Made by a program: the position numbers and the translations under genes. A stretch of DNA of 15,859 bases from an uncultured Clostridia bacterium (GTDB lineage Bacteria; Bacillota; Clostridia; TANB77; CAG-508), in the NCBI GenBank assembly GCA_944388615.1, contig CALXJL010000031.1, forward strand, positions 1 to 15,859, given 5' to 3'. This document shows, piece by piece, positions 1-5,977 of this stretch. Each line of letters opens with the position of its first letter. Within the stretch, counting starts at the first letter, position 1. Under the pieces are notes generated by a model. It saw only the letters and a program-made list of their open reading frames with translations, ran no database searches and was not told where the DNA came from.

Positions 1-428
1 GGTCTTCTATGATACATTGATCCATGTCCCATAGGTCCTCTTGATTGACCATGTCTTTTTATAACACCTTGGAATCCCTTTCCTTTTGTTTTTCCTTGGA
101 TGTCTACTTTTTCTCCAGCTTCAAATGTATCTGCTTTAATTTCATCTCCAACTTTGATTCCTTCTAATGAATCTAATCTGAATTCTCTTAAATGTTTCTT
201 TAAAGCTACATTTGCTTTTTTAAAGTGTCCTCTTTCTGGTCTATTTAATTTTGATTCTTTAACATCTCCAAATCCTAATTGTACGGCATTATATCCGTCT
301 GTTTCTACTGTTTTTATTTGAGCTACAACACATGGTCCAGCTTCAACAACAGTTACTGGAATAACTTTTCCTGATTCATCAAATATTTGAGTCATTCCTA
401 TTTTTTTAGCTATTATTCCTTTTTTCAT
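1..428 (-). CDS. rplC: 50S ribosomal protein L3 (partial, C-terminus outside window)
   Basis: Ribosomal protein L3 binds 23S rRNA early in 50S assembly and helps form the peptidyl-transferase region. The translation begins MKKGIIAKKIGMTQIFDE, the L3 N-terminus. It continues through the VTVVEAGPC strand and reaches the conserved GKGFQGVIKRHG and GPMGHGS loop, the extension that reaches towards the catalytic centre. About 142 residues are visible of roughly 210 usual; the rest lies beyond base 1. The start is fixed by AGGAGG at 438-443, nine bases upstream. It follows rpsJ with an 84-base gap, the normal S10 operon order, so it is expected to be co-transcribed from the rpsJ promoter. Identification is by motif recognition and is very secure. 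Confidence 0.98.
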   Translation of the reverse strand, partial: MKKGIIAKKIGMTQIFDESGKVIPVTVVEAGPCVVAQIKTVETDGYNAVQLGFGDVKESKLNRPERGHFKKANVALKKHLREFRLDSLEGIKVGDEIKADTFEAGEKVDIQGKTKGKGFQGVIKRHGQSRGPMGHGSMYHRR

Positions 429-451
429 TCTATATTTCCTCCTAACTATTG

Positions 452-470
452 GCTAACATCTATGGTTAGC
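452..470 (-). other. Intercistronic hairpin between rpsJ and rplC
   Basis: GCTAAC (452-457) pairs with GTTAGC (465-470) around a seven-base loop, just upstream of the rplC ribosome binding site. No U-tract follows it in the minus direction, so it is not a terminator. It may be an RNA processing or stability element; its role is unknown. Confidence 0.3.
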
Positions 471-512
471 ATGGTTTGATTTTATTTAATTTTTTAATAC
501 ATCATTAGTTAA

Positions 513-842
513 TTATAATTTTATTTCAATATCAACACCAGCTGGTAAATCTATTTTCATTAGACTATCTACTGTTTTTTGTGTTGGGTAAAGAATATCT
601 ATAACTCTTTTATGTGTTCTCATTTCAAATTGTTCTCTTGAATCTTTATGTTTGTGTGGAGAACGTAATATTGTTATAATCTCTTTTTGTGTTGGTAGTG
701 GAATAGGACCTGATACCTTTGCTCCTGTTTTTTTAGCAGTATCTACTATCTTCTCAGCAGACTGTTCTAAAACTACATGATCATAAGCTTTTAGTCTTAT
801 TCTAATTTTTTCACTTGTTACAGCATTTGTTTTTGTTGCCAT
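513..842 (-). CDS. rpsJ: 30S ribosomal protein S10
   Basis: S10 is a 30S head protein that also partners with NusB in transcription antitermination. The 109-residue product carries the family core: KIRIRLKAYDH near the N-terminus, SAEKIVDTAKKTGAKVSGPIPLPT in the middle, then the HKHKDSREQFEMRTHKR loop and the C-terminal LPAGVDIEIKL. The ATG at 842 is chosen because AAGGAGGG (851-858) lies eight bases upstream and the protein then has the family's usual length. An upstream in-frame ATG at 968 would add 42 basic residues unlike any S10, and it lies within the structured leader. It is the first gene of the S10 operon, ahead of rplC. Confidence 0.98.
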   Translation of the reverse strand: MATKTNAVTSEKIRIRLKAYDHVVLEQSAEKIVDTAKKTGAKVSGPIPLPTQKEIITILRSPHKHKDSREQFEMRTHKRVIDILYPTQKTVDSLMKIDLPAGVDIEIKL

Positions 843-1136
843 GTAATTTTCCCTCCTTAATAATATAATCTTTTCGTAATTAGGCTCTCTAATTACTTTT
901 GACCTACTAGAATCAATAAATTTTCTAGTATATTTTCGGAAAGCTTTAAACGCACCCTGGTGTTTCATCTACTACCAATATAAAAGCCCAAGTTTGCATG
1001 ATTATCTTGGGATAAGTGCTTAATTATATAAAACTTACCGCCTGGTCTATGCCACGACATACTCCATAGAAGTTCCCTCCAACCTTAAGTTTCCCTAGGG
1101 TTGTAGCCACATTCTACTTCATCGCTATCACATGCC
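843..1136 (-). promoter_or_regulatory. Structured 5' leader of the S10 operon
   Basis: About 290 transcribed bases separate the promoter from rpsJ. Near the 5' end there are nested pairings: CAUGCC-strand bases 1131-1136 with 1056-1061, GAAGU (1116-1120) with ACUUC (1069-1073), and CAACC (1099-1103) with GGUUG (1080-1084). A terminator-like hairpin follows (987-1011). Nearer the gene, an 8-bp GUAAUUAG/CUAAUUAC hairpin lies just before the ribosome binding site. Such leaders upstream of S10 operons commonly sense a ribosomal protein (L4 in E. coli). Which protein acts here cannot be told from the sequence. Confidence 0.6.
982..1011 (-). terminator. Attenuator hairpin in the S10 leader
   Basis: In the minus-strand RNA, CCCAAG (1006-1011) pairs with CUUGGG (987-992), followed by CUUUU. 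This is an intrinsic terminator placed between the promoter and rpsJ. Just upstream, UUAUC can pair with GAUAA across the 5' arm, which would be a competing antiterminator. Premature termination is therefore a plausible control point. Confidence 0.6.
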
Positions 1137-1141
1137 CATCT

Positions 1142-1170
1142 ATTATATACTGCTTTTACAATTATGTCAA
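1142..1170 (-). promoter_or_regulatory. S10 operon promoter
   Basis: TTGACA (1165-1170) and TATAAT (1142-1147) on the minus strand are separated by exactly 17 bases, a full sigma-A consensus as expected for a ribosomal operon. Confidence 0.9.
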
Positions 1171-1213
1171 TATAAATTTTAAAATATTTACATTTATTTT
1201 TTCTTACTGTTAC

Positions 1214-1249
1214 AGCAAAAAAGCTCTTGCTAAACAAGAGCTTTTTGCT
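1214..1249. terminator. Bidirectional terminator downstream of the 1258-2085 gene
   Basis: GCTCTTG (1223-1229) pairs with CAAGAGC (1235-1241) and is extended by A-tracts and T-tracts on both sides. It lies just after the stop codon of the minus-strand operon and so closes that transcription unit before the S10 promoter. Confidence 0.85.
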
Positions 1250-1257
1250 TATGTAAG

Positions 1258-2085
1258 TTATCTAGATTGTTCATCTTCTTGATTATTTGTATTTTCATTT
1301 TGTTCAATTGCTTTTGCAACAGTAGCCTTTATGGCATCTTGGTCTGCATATCCTCCCCAGAAACCGCTACCTTGATCTAGTTGACCTCCTGACCAACCGC
1401 CAGGGAATTTTTCATTTAAAATATTTATTATTTCTGTTGTTCCATAAAAGTTTGTTTCTCCATCACTACTTGTAATAAGTAAATTATCATATTTTCCATA
1501 AAGTCTATCTGTAACTGTTGATGTTTTTGAATGAGGTAGATCCATTGCTATATATTCTCTTTTTTCTTTTATTTCACCTAACTTTTCAACAGCTTCTTGA
1601 GCTTGTTGTTCTTGCTCCATTGTTACTCCTTGTGCTAATCTATCTCTCATTCTTATATTACTAATTATTTCTTTTAAATCATTTTCATTTATTCCTAACT
1701 CTTTACCCAATTTTTCCATTGCAGGTATAAATCCCTTATCATTTGCAGATACAAATTGTTCATCTAGTGTAAGTTCTACTCCTAAAATTTCAGCAACTTG
1801 TTCTATTGAAGAATTTGAATTACTTCTATCATCTTCACCATAAATATGATGGTCTACATTAATTCCACCATTTGAATCGCCTTGTAATTCTATACCATAA
1901 ACCTCTTCACCATTTTCTTTAGCTTTTTCTATTTTAGTTTTTATTTCTTCCTCTAACTTGTCCCATGACGCTCCCCAATTTTGAGCTGTAATCTCAAATT
2001 TTTCTCCTTCTCTTCTTAACATTTCAATTATTGTTTGTGCCTCTAAGTCATTATTTGGTGTTATCCATAATCTATTATTTTTCAT
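1258..2085 (-). CDS. Divergent DHH phosphoesterase-like protein, last gene of Mn-riboswitch operon
   Basis: The protein has 275 residues and no signal peptide or membrane segment. I do not recognise a named family. Three features point to the DHH phosphoesterase superfamily. There is a GINVDHHIYGEDDR block at about residues 74-87 with the VDHH signature. An Asp lies in SANDKGFIPAM (about 113-123), downstream of the signature, as in DHH motif IV. A glycine-rich C-terminal stretch (FPGGWSGGQLDQGSGFWGG, about 227-245) resembles the GGG region of DHHA1 domains. The N-terminus (LWITPNNDLEAQ) could hold the first Asp motif but lacks the usual HxxPDxDS form. DHH enzymes bind two metal ions, often Mn2+, and hydrolyse phosphoesters; here activity is inferred only. 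It lies 33 bases after the 2119-2628 gene and ahead of a strong terminator. Confidence 0.7.
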   Translation of the reverse strand: MKNNRLWITPNNDLEAQTIIEMLRREGEKFEITAQNWGASWDKLEEEIKTKIEKAKENGEEVYGIELQGDSNGGINVDHHIYGEDDRSNSNSSIEQVAEILGVELTLDEQFVSANDKGFIPAMEKLGKELGINENDLKEIISNIRMRDRLAQGVTMEQEQQAQEAVEKLGEIKEKREYIAMDLPHSKTSTVTDRLYGKYDNLLITSSDGETNFYGTTEIINILNEKFPGGWSGGQLDQGSGFWGGYADQDAIKATVAKAIEQNENTNNQEDEQSR

Positions 2086-2118
2086 AATTAATCAATCCTT
2101 TCATATTTTATATAAAAA

Positions 2119-2628
2119 TTATTTAATAAAGATTTTCTTTATTACTCTTGGAATTTTATTAAGCATATTTTTTAATTCCTCATTTTGATTTTTTAGTTCT
2201 ATTATTTCTTTATCTTTGGTTTTTAATTGACTCTTGTACTCTTGTAATAAATCTTTTGCCTTTGGTATTTTTTTATTTTCCTTTTGTAATAGATCTATTA
2301 ACTTTTTTAACTTTATGTTTTCCATATTTGTATCAAATTCTTGATTAGATTCCTTTACCTTTTTTACATACATAGCAATTTCATCATTATAAACTTTTTT
2401 ACTTTCTTTTTCAGTTTCTTCAACTATTTTTTCCAATATTTTGTAAGTTTGACTATCTATTTTTTGCTCTTCTAATGGAATATTAGGATTTATAGTAATA
2501 TTTTCATCATATTCAAGATTCTCCTCTATATAATCTATCATTTCTTGTGGAATCTGTCTATATTCTTCTTCTGGTAAATAATCTAAAATTAATTTTACTT
2601 GATATAATGCTTTTGCTTTTGTTAACAT
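2119..2628 (-). CDS. Hypothetical protein with C-terminal coiled coil, middle gene of Mn-riboswitch operon
   Basis: The product has 169 residues, is soluble and is highly charged. I do not recognise a characterised family. The N-terminal part (about residues 1-80) is helical and acidic, with LPEEEYRQIPQEMIDYIEENLEYDENI, a style common in hypothetical proteins of Clostridia. From about residue 100 it becomes Lys/Glu-rich, with a probable coiled coil at about 125-155, and ends in a basic tail (PRVIKKIFIK) that might touch nucleic acid or a membrane surface. A GGGAGGG-like ribosome binding site lies before the ATG at 2628. It sits between two genes with gaps of 25 and 33 bases, so it is almost certainly co-transcribed and under the riboswitch. 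Confidence 0.75.
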   Translation of the reverse strand: MLTKAKALYQVKLILDYLPEEEYRQIPQEMIDYIEENLEYDENITINPNIPLEEQKIDSQTYKILEKIVEETEKESKKVYNDEIAMYVKKVKESNQEFDTNMENIKLKKLIDLLQKENKKIPKAKDLLQEYKSQLKTKDKEIIELKNQNEELKNMLNKIPRVIKKIFIK

Positions 2629-2653
2629 GTTATTCCCTCCCTTTTTATTATAT

Positions 2654-3298
2654 TTAATCTCTATCTTTTCCTATCAGATTTTGAATGGCTTTTTTTATAG
2701 ATCCTATTGAAATTTTACCTTTTTTAGTATCTACATCCGGTTTCCATCCCTTTTGTATAAACATTTCACTAATATCCTTAACATTAATTAAATTTCTACT
2801 CATAGCTTCTCTCTTTGTCATTTTTTCTATGCTTCCATCTCCCCACTTAACTGTTCCAATTCGTTCCATTTCGGGATCTGTACTTGTTTTAGCCTCTAAT
2901 CTTTCATAATAATTTCTTGTTTCTATTTCTGCTTGTTCATCATTAATAAAACCTTCATCATGTAAAATTTTAATTCTTTTTGTTGTCTTTAATCTTTTCT
3001 TTATTTGAACTTCTTCCCAATTGTCCATTTCAGGGGCATTATCATTTATTATTTCATCATATCTCTTTCTTCTTTCCTCATATCTTTTTCTTCTTTCGCT
3101 TTCCTGTTTATCATAAATTTTAAATGGATTTAATTGCCCACTCATAATTAGTTCTCGTTGTCTTTTAGTTACTTCTATTGTATAATGATCTACTCCTCCA
3201 AAGTCAGTCCTAGGATGTCCCTCAAAAGTGTAATACACTTTTTTCTCCATGTCTGACTCTACACTTTCTTCATTTTTCTTTATTTCTTCATTACTCAT
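2654..3298 (-). CDS. Hypothetical charged protein, first gene of Mn-riboswitch operon
   Basis: The product has 214 residues and is rich in Lys, Glu and Arg, with no membrane segments or signal peptide. I do not recognise it. After an acidic N-terminus comes a compact segment (VYYTFEGHPRTDFGGVDHYTIEVT, about residues 21-45). Next is an internal near-repeat, RRKRYEE then RRKRYDE (about 69-82), and then KKRLKTTKRIKILHDEGFINDEQAEIETRNYYERLEA. This last segment resembles the short SHOCT-like helix pattern (L..G.I..EEFE..K..LL), though loosely. The C-terminal part has WGDGSIEKMTKREAMSRNLI. The start at 3298 is supported by AGGAG at 3306-3310. As first gene after the Mn2+ riboswitch it should be the most directly induced. 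Confidence 0.75.
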   Translation of the reverse strand: MSNEEIKKNEESVESDMEKKVYYTFEGHPRTDFGGVDHYTIEVTKRQRELIMSGQLNPFKIYDKQESERRKRYEERRKRYDEIINDNAPEMDNWEEVQIKKRLKTTKRIKILHDEGFINDEQAEIETRNYYERLEAKTSTDPEMERIGTVKWGDGSIEKMTKREAMSRNLINVKDISEMFIQKGWKPDVDTKKGKISIGSIKKAIQNLIGKDRD

Positions 3299-3342
3299 AT
3301 AAATACTCCTTTTTTTTAATTCTTAACTTTTCCTTATGACAA

Positions 3343-3374
3343 AAGGCATATGTAAACAAATTTACATATACCTT
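3343..3374 (-). other. Second long hairpin in the Mn-operon leader
   Basis: A 14-bp stem (3343-3356 with 3361-3374, loop of four) lies between the riboswitch terminator and the first gene. In the minus-strand RNA the only irregular pair is a G-U wobble, whereas on the plus strand it would be a C-A mismatch, so it seems maintained for the minus transcript. A short CCUUUUG run follows. It could be a second weak terminator or an mRNA stability element. Confidence 0.5.
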
Positions 3375-3396
3375 CTTTTTTTAATATCTAGAATAT

Positions 3397-3440
3397 AAAA
3401 AAACTTGTAGATATATGTACTGCTTACATATATAACAAGT
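3397..3440 (-). terminator. Riboswitch expression-platform terminator
   Basis: In the minus RNA, ACUUGU at 3435-3440 and the following AUAUAUGUA pair with UACAUAUAU and ACAAGU (3403-3408), followed by a run of seven U (3397-3403). The 5' arm of this terminator contains the 3' strand of riboswitch stem P1 (3433-3439), so P1 and terminator exclude each other. Ligand binding that stabilises P1 would let transcription continue: an ON switch. Confidence 0.85.
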
Positions 3441-3527
3441 CTCATTATTTAAAGTAAAACCAGGATTTTTAATCCGAATGTTGATTTTACTATATATTTT
3501 TGGAATATACTAACTACTCCCTTGTTA
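3433..3527 (-). promoter_or_regulatory. yybP-ykoY manganese riboswitch aptamer
   Basis: Read on the minus strand, P1 is UAACAAG (3521-3527) with CUUGUUA (3433-3439). The conserved loop L1 GGGAGUAG (3514-3521) follows immediately. A hairpin arm (GUAUAU/AUAUAU) comes next. The second arm is GUAAAA/UUUUAC, enclosing the conserved L3 bases UCAACAUUC opposite UGG, capped by GGAUU/AAUCC. AAUGAGACUUG closes back into P1. This order and these loop motifs match the yybP-ykoY class, which binds Mn2+ at the docked L1 and L3 loops. The aptamer begins about at the transcription start and feeds a P1-competing terminator. It governs the 2654-3298, 2119-2628 and 1258-2085 genes, not the exporter on the other strand. 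Confidence 0.87.
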
Positions 3528-3535
3528 CATTTATT

Positions 3536-3564
3536 ATGTTAACACGTTTTACATAATTTGTCAA
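3536..3564 (-). promoter_or_regulatory. Promoter of the Mn-riboswitch operon
   Basis: TTGACA (3559-3564) and TAACAT (3536-3541) on the minus strand with a 17-base spacer. Transcription would begin near 3529, right at the foot of aptamer stem P1. Confidence 0.75.
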
Positions 3565-3585
3565 TACATATTTTTTATTTTTTAT

Positions 3586-3614
3586 TTGACATTATATTTT
3601 TTTATTAATATAAT
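3586..3614 (+). promoter_or_regulatory. Promoter of the CDF exporter gene
   Basis: TTGACA (3586-3591) and TATAAT (3609-3614), spacer 17. Its -35 box lies only 21 bases from the -35 box of the opposing Mn-riboswitch promoter, so the two transcription units are strictly back-to-back. The CDF leader is short (about 40 bases) and holds no riboswitch. Confidence 0.85.
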
Positions 3615-3658
3615 AAATTTTATCACATATATATTTACAATAAAAGGAGCGTACTTTT

Positions 3659-4516
3659 ATGGATAAAAACAAACAAATAAAAAAGGTTGGAATTCTAGGA
3701 ATTATAGGGAATATATTCTTATTAATCATAAAAGCACTAATTGGATTTGCAAGTAAAAGTCAAGCTATGATTGCAGATAGTATAAATAGCGCTGGAGATA
3801 TTTTCGCATCATTAATGACCTTTATAGGAAATAAAATTGCAAGTGAACCAAATGACGATGATCATAATTTTGGACATGGTAAAGCTGAATATATTTTCTC
3901 TCTATTTATTAGTTTATCAATGATTATCGTTTCAGCCAAATTACTATACGATTCTTTTATCAGCCTTATTAATGGAAGTCAACTAATATTTTCTTGGATG
4001 TTAATAATTGTATGTATTATAACAATTTGCTCTAAACTATTTTTGTTTTTTTACGCTAGAAGTATATACAAGACAAATAAAAGCATTCTTCTAGAAGCAA
4101 ATATGCAAGATCACAGAAATGACTGCATTTTAACAACATGCACATTAATATCTACTTTACTTGCATTAAAAGGTATATATTGGTTTGATGGAATTGTAGG
4201 AATATTGATTTCTGGATGGATATTTTACTCTGGAATTAAAATATTTATTGAAAGTTATAATATTTTAATGGATATATCAATAGATGAAAATACAAAAGAT
4301 ATTATTTTAGATATAATACACACATATGATAATATAAAAAATGTTAACAACATTTCGTCAACACCTGTTGGAGATAAATATATGGTTTTTATAACAATTA
4401 GTGTGGATGGAAATATGAGTACATTTGATAGCCACAATTTAGCAGATGATTTAGAACTTACAGTCTCAAATCTAGATAAAGTATACAAAACAATTGTCCA
4501 TGTAGAACCAGCATAG
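3659..4516 (+). CDS. Cation diffusion facilitator, predicted Mn2+ exporter (MntE-like)
   Basis: This 285-residue CDF transporter should export a divalent metal from the cytoplasm by proton antiport as a dimer. There are about six membrane helices in the first 200 residues and a ferredoxin-like cytoplasmic domain after that. The linker NDDDHNFGHGKAEY (about 65-78) is a CDF hallmark. The transport-site residues are N43 and D47 in TM2 (ADSINSAGD) and D151 and D155 in TM5 (MQDHRND). Zn-type members such as YiiP or CzcD have D/H and H at these places; the N-D-D-D set is that of manganese exporters such as pneumococcal MntE. Start: AAGGAG at 3644-3649. It is divergent from the Mn-riboswitch operon, which supports a manganese role. 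Specificity is inferred. Confidence 0.9.
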   Translation: MDKNKQIKKVGILGIIGNIFLLIIKALIGFASKSQAMIADSINSAGDIFASLMTFIGNKIASEPNDDDHNFGHGKAEYIFSLFISLSMIIVSAKLLYDSFISLINGSQLIFSWMLIIVCIITICSKLFLFFYARSIYKTNKSILLEANMQDHRNDCILTTCTLISTLLALKGIYWFDGIVGILISGWIFYSGIKIFIESYNILMDISIDENTKDIILDIIHTYDNIKNVNNISSTPVGDKYMVFITISVDGNMSTFDSHNLADDLELTVSNLDKVYKTIVHVEPA

Positions 4517-4521
4517 TGGAC

Positions 4522-4567
4522 AAAATGTCCAATCCGGAACACACCTGGATTGGACATTTTTCTTTTT
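4522..4567. terminator. Bidirectional terminator between convergent CDF gene and ppaC
   Basis: A 14-bp stem, 4522-4535 with 4547-4560 (core TGTCCAATCC/GGATTGGACA), is flanked by A-tracts and T-tracts so that it works both ways. It ends the plus-strand exporter gene and, on the other strand, ppaC. Confidence 0.92.
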
Positions 4568-5482
4568 TTATATATTGTTATTAATTAATGGAAGTATTTG
4601 TTTCTTTCTTGAAACCACTCCTTCTAAAAAGGCTCTATTATTTTCTAATTTGTGTGTTTTTTCAACAATGTCTGTTCTTTTTCCTAATGCTATTATTTCT
4701 GAGTTACTGTTTAGTATATCTGTTATTGCAAATACAAATAAATCTAGTCCTTTTTCTTTTATCTCGTTATTTATTGCTTCTTCTATAGCATCTTGATTTT
4801 TTAATACTTCATCTATATCTACTGTATTAATTTGTGCTATTGTGAAATTAACTCCATTTACTTCAAAGTCTTTAGCATCTACATTTATTAATTGTTCTGG
4901 TGTTAAATCACTTAAATCTGTTCCTGCTTTTAATAAATCCATTCCATATTCATTTATATCTATATTTGCAATTTTTTCCAATTTTTTAGCAACATCTATA
5001 TCCTGTTTTGTACATGTTGGTGATTTAAATAATAATGTATCTGATGCTATTGAAGTTAACATTAAAGATGCTATTTTGGGTGTTATTTCTATATTATTCA
5101 TTTGATATAATGTATATAGTACTGTCCCTGTACATCCAACTGGTTGTGTAAATCCAAATAAAGGCTCTGATGTTCTAAAGTTTGATATACGATGATGATC
5201 CACAAACATCTTTATATTTGCTTCTTCTATTCCATCTACACTCTGTGAAAACTCATTATGATCTACTAATATAACATTACTACCTGGTTCAACTTTATCT
5301 ATCTTTCTTGGTGGATCTATACCTAAAAATTTAAAAGCATATGAAGTTTCTTTATTTAAGTCTCCTAATCTTGTTGCTTCCGCTTCTATTCCTAATTTTT
5401 TCTGTAAATCCTCCATAATTACTGCTGAACATATTGAATCTGTATCTGGATTTTTATGACCAAATATAAATGTTTTATCCAT
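4568..5482 (-). CDS. ppaC: Manganese-dependent inorganic pyrophosphatase (family II)
   Basis: This cytosolic enzyme hydrolyses pyrophosphate to two phosphates and drives biosynthetic reactions forward. The 304-residue product has the N-terminal DHH domain with FGHKNPDTDS (H9, D13, D15), LVDHN (D74, H75) and VDHH (D95, H96, H97), and D148 in SIASDT. These are the ligands of the Mn2+ pair. The C-terminal DHHA2 domain ends in SRKKQ (about 291-295), which binds substrate. Length is normal. The start at 5482 is chosen because AGGAGG (5490-5495) lies seven bases upstream; a further ATG at 5524 would add 14 residues across that site. It has its own promoter but could also receive read-through from the genes upstream. 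No CBS domains are present. Confidence 0.97.
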   Translation of the reverse strand: MDKTFIFGHKNPDTDSICSAVIMEDLQKKLGIEAEATRLGDLNKETSYAFKFLGIDPPRKIDKVEPGSNVILVDHNEFSQSVDGIEEANIKMFVDHHRISNFRTSEPLFGFTQPVGCTGTVLYTLYQMNNIEITPKIASLMLTSIASDTLLFKSPTCTKQDIDVAKKLEKIANIDINEYGMDLLKAGTDLSDLTPEQLINVDAKDFEVNGVNFTIAQINTVDIDEVLKNQDAIEEAINNEIKEKGLDLFVFAITDILNSNSEIIALGKRTDIVEKTHKLENNRAFLEGVVSRKKQILPLINNNI

Positions 5483-5562
5483 TTTATCTCCTCCTATTTC
5501 TACTTCTTTTTCTAGTATATTCATTATTACTTTATTTAATTTCTCTTTATATCACAATATTT

Positions 5563-5591
5563 ATTATACTACAATTTATGGTATTTTTCAA
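5563..5591 (-). promoter_or_regulatory. ppaC promoter
   Basis: TTGAAA (5586-5591) and TATAAT (5563-5568) on the minus strand, 17-base spacer, about 80 bases before the ppaC start. Confidence 0.75.
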
Positions 5592-5636
5592 CCATTTTAC
5601 CAATTTTTTCTACACTAGTTCATCTATTTCTTACAT

Positions 5637-5930
5637 TTATCTACTTTTTTGAACAATATCTACAATATCACCTATATATTCTCCTATTATCGGTATATTT
5701 AGAGTAACTATTTTTTGTAAAATAACTATAATTATAGAAGTTATAATTGTTACACCTATACCAATTCCTATTCCTCTAAATATACCTGATATAAGATTCC
5801 TCTTTATTATTTCTTTTCTATTTCCCATTAAATCTACTAACTCTATCACATTATTTCTTGTTAGAGCATAATTTAACTTATCTATTTGTTTTAATAATTT
5901 TATCTCTATATCTTTTTTACTTTTAAACAT
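5637..5930 (-). CDS. Small membrane protein, DUF5665-like
   Basis: The 97-residue protein has a soluble helical N-terminus (about 1-42) and a membrane stretch GIFRGIGIGIGVTIITSIIIVILQKIV at about 49-75. It then runs NIPIIGEYIGDIVDIVQKSR. The pattern of a charged helix, a short NLISGIFRGIGIGIG entrance and one long hydrophobic segment fits the DUF5665 family of small Bacillota membrane proteins, whose function is not known. Its ribosome binding site (GGTGG, 5936-5940) is only five bases from the ATG and lies inside a hairpin (5934-5959). It sits 47 bases after the UPF0182 gene and is probably in the same operon. Confidence 0.8.
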   Translation of the reverse strand: MFKSKKDIEIKLLKQIDKLNYALTRNNVIELVDLMGNRKEIIKRNLISGIFRGIGIGIGVTIITSIIIVILQKIVTLNIPIIGEYIGDIVDIVQKSR

Positions 5931-5933
5931 TCA

Positions 5934-5959
5934 AACCACCCTATATTAATAGGATGGTT
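5934..5959 (-). promoter_or_regulatory. Hairpin that masks the ribosome binding site of the 5637-5930 gene
   Basis: An 11-bp stem (5949-5959 with 5934-5944, loop of four) forms in the minus RNA with one G-U wobble; on the plus strand the same position is a C-A mismatch. The 3' arm contains the GGGUGG ribosome binding site. No U-tract follows, so it is not a classical terminator. Translation control is possible. Confidence 0.5.
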
Positions 5960-5977
5960 AAATATTCAAATTTTATT

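Noticed and set aside
843..968. In-frame upstream ATG at 968 that would give S10 a 42-residue N-terminal extension
   Set aside because: The extension lies in the structured leader, has no resemblance to S10, and a strong ribosome binding site marks the start at 842.
3433..3658. The Mn riboswitch as the regulator of the plus-strand CDF exporter
   Set aside because: The aptamer motifs and terminator U-tract are on the minus strand and lie upstream of the exporter's own promoter, so they are not in its mRNA.
4255..4557. Minus-strand ORF overlapping the 3' half of the CDF gene
   Set aside because: It is an antisense shadow that runs through the bidirectional terminator, with no family resemblance.
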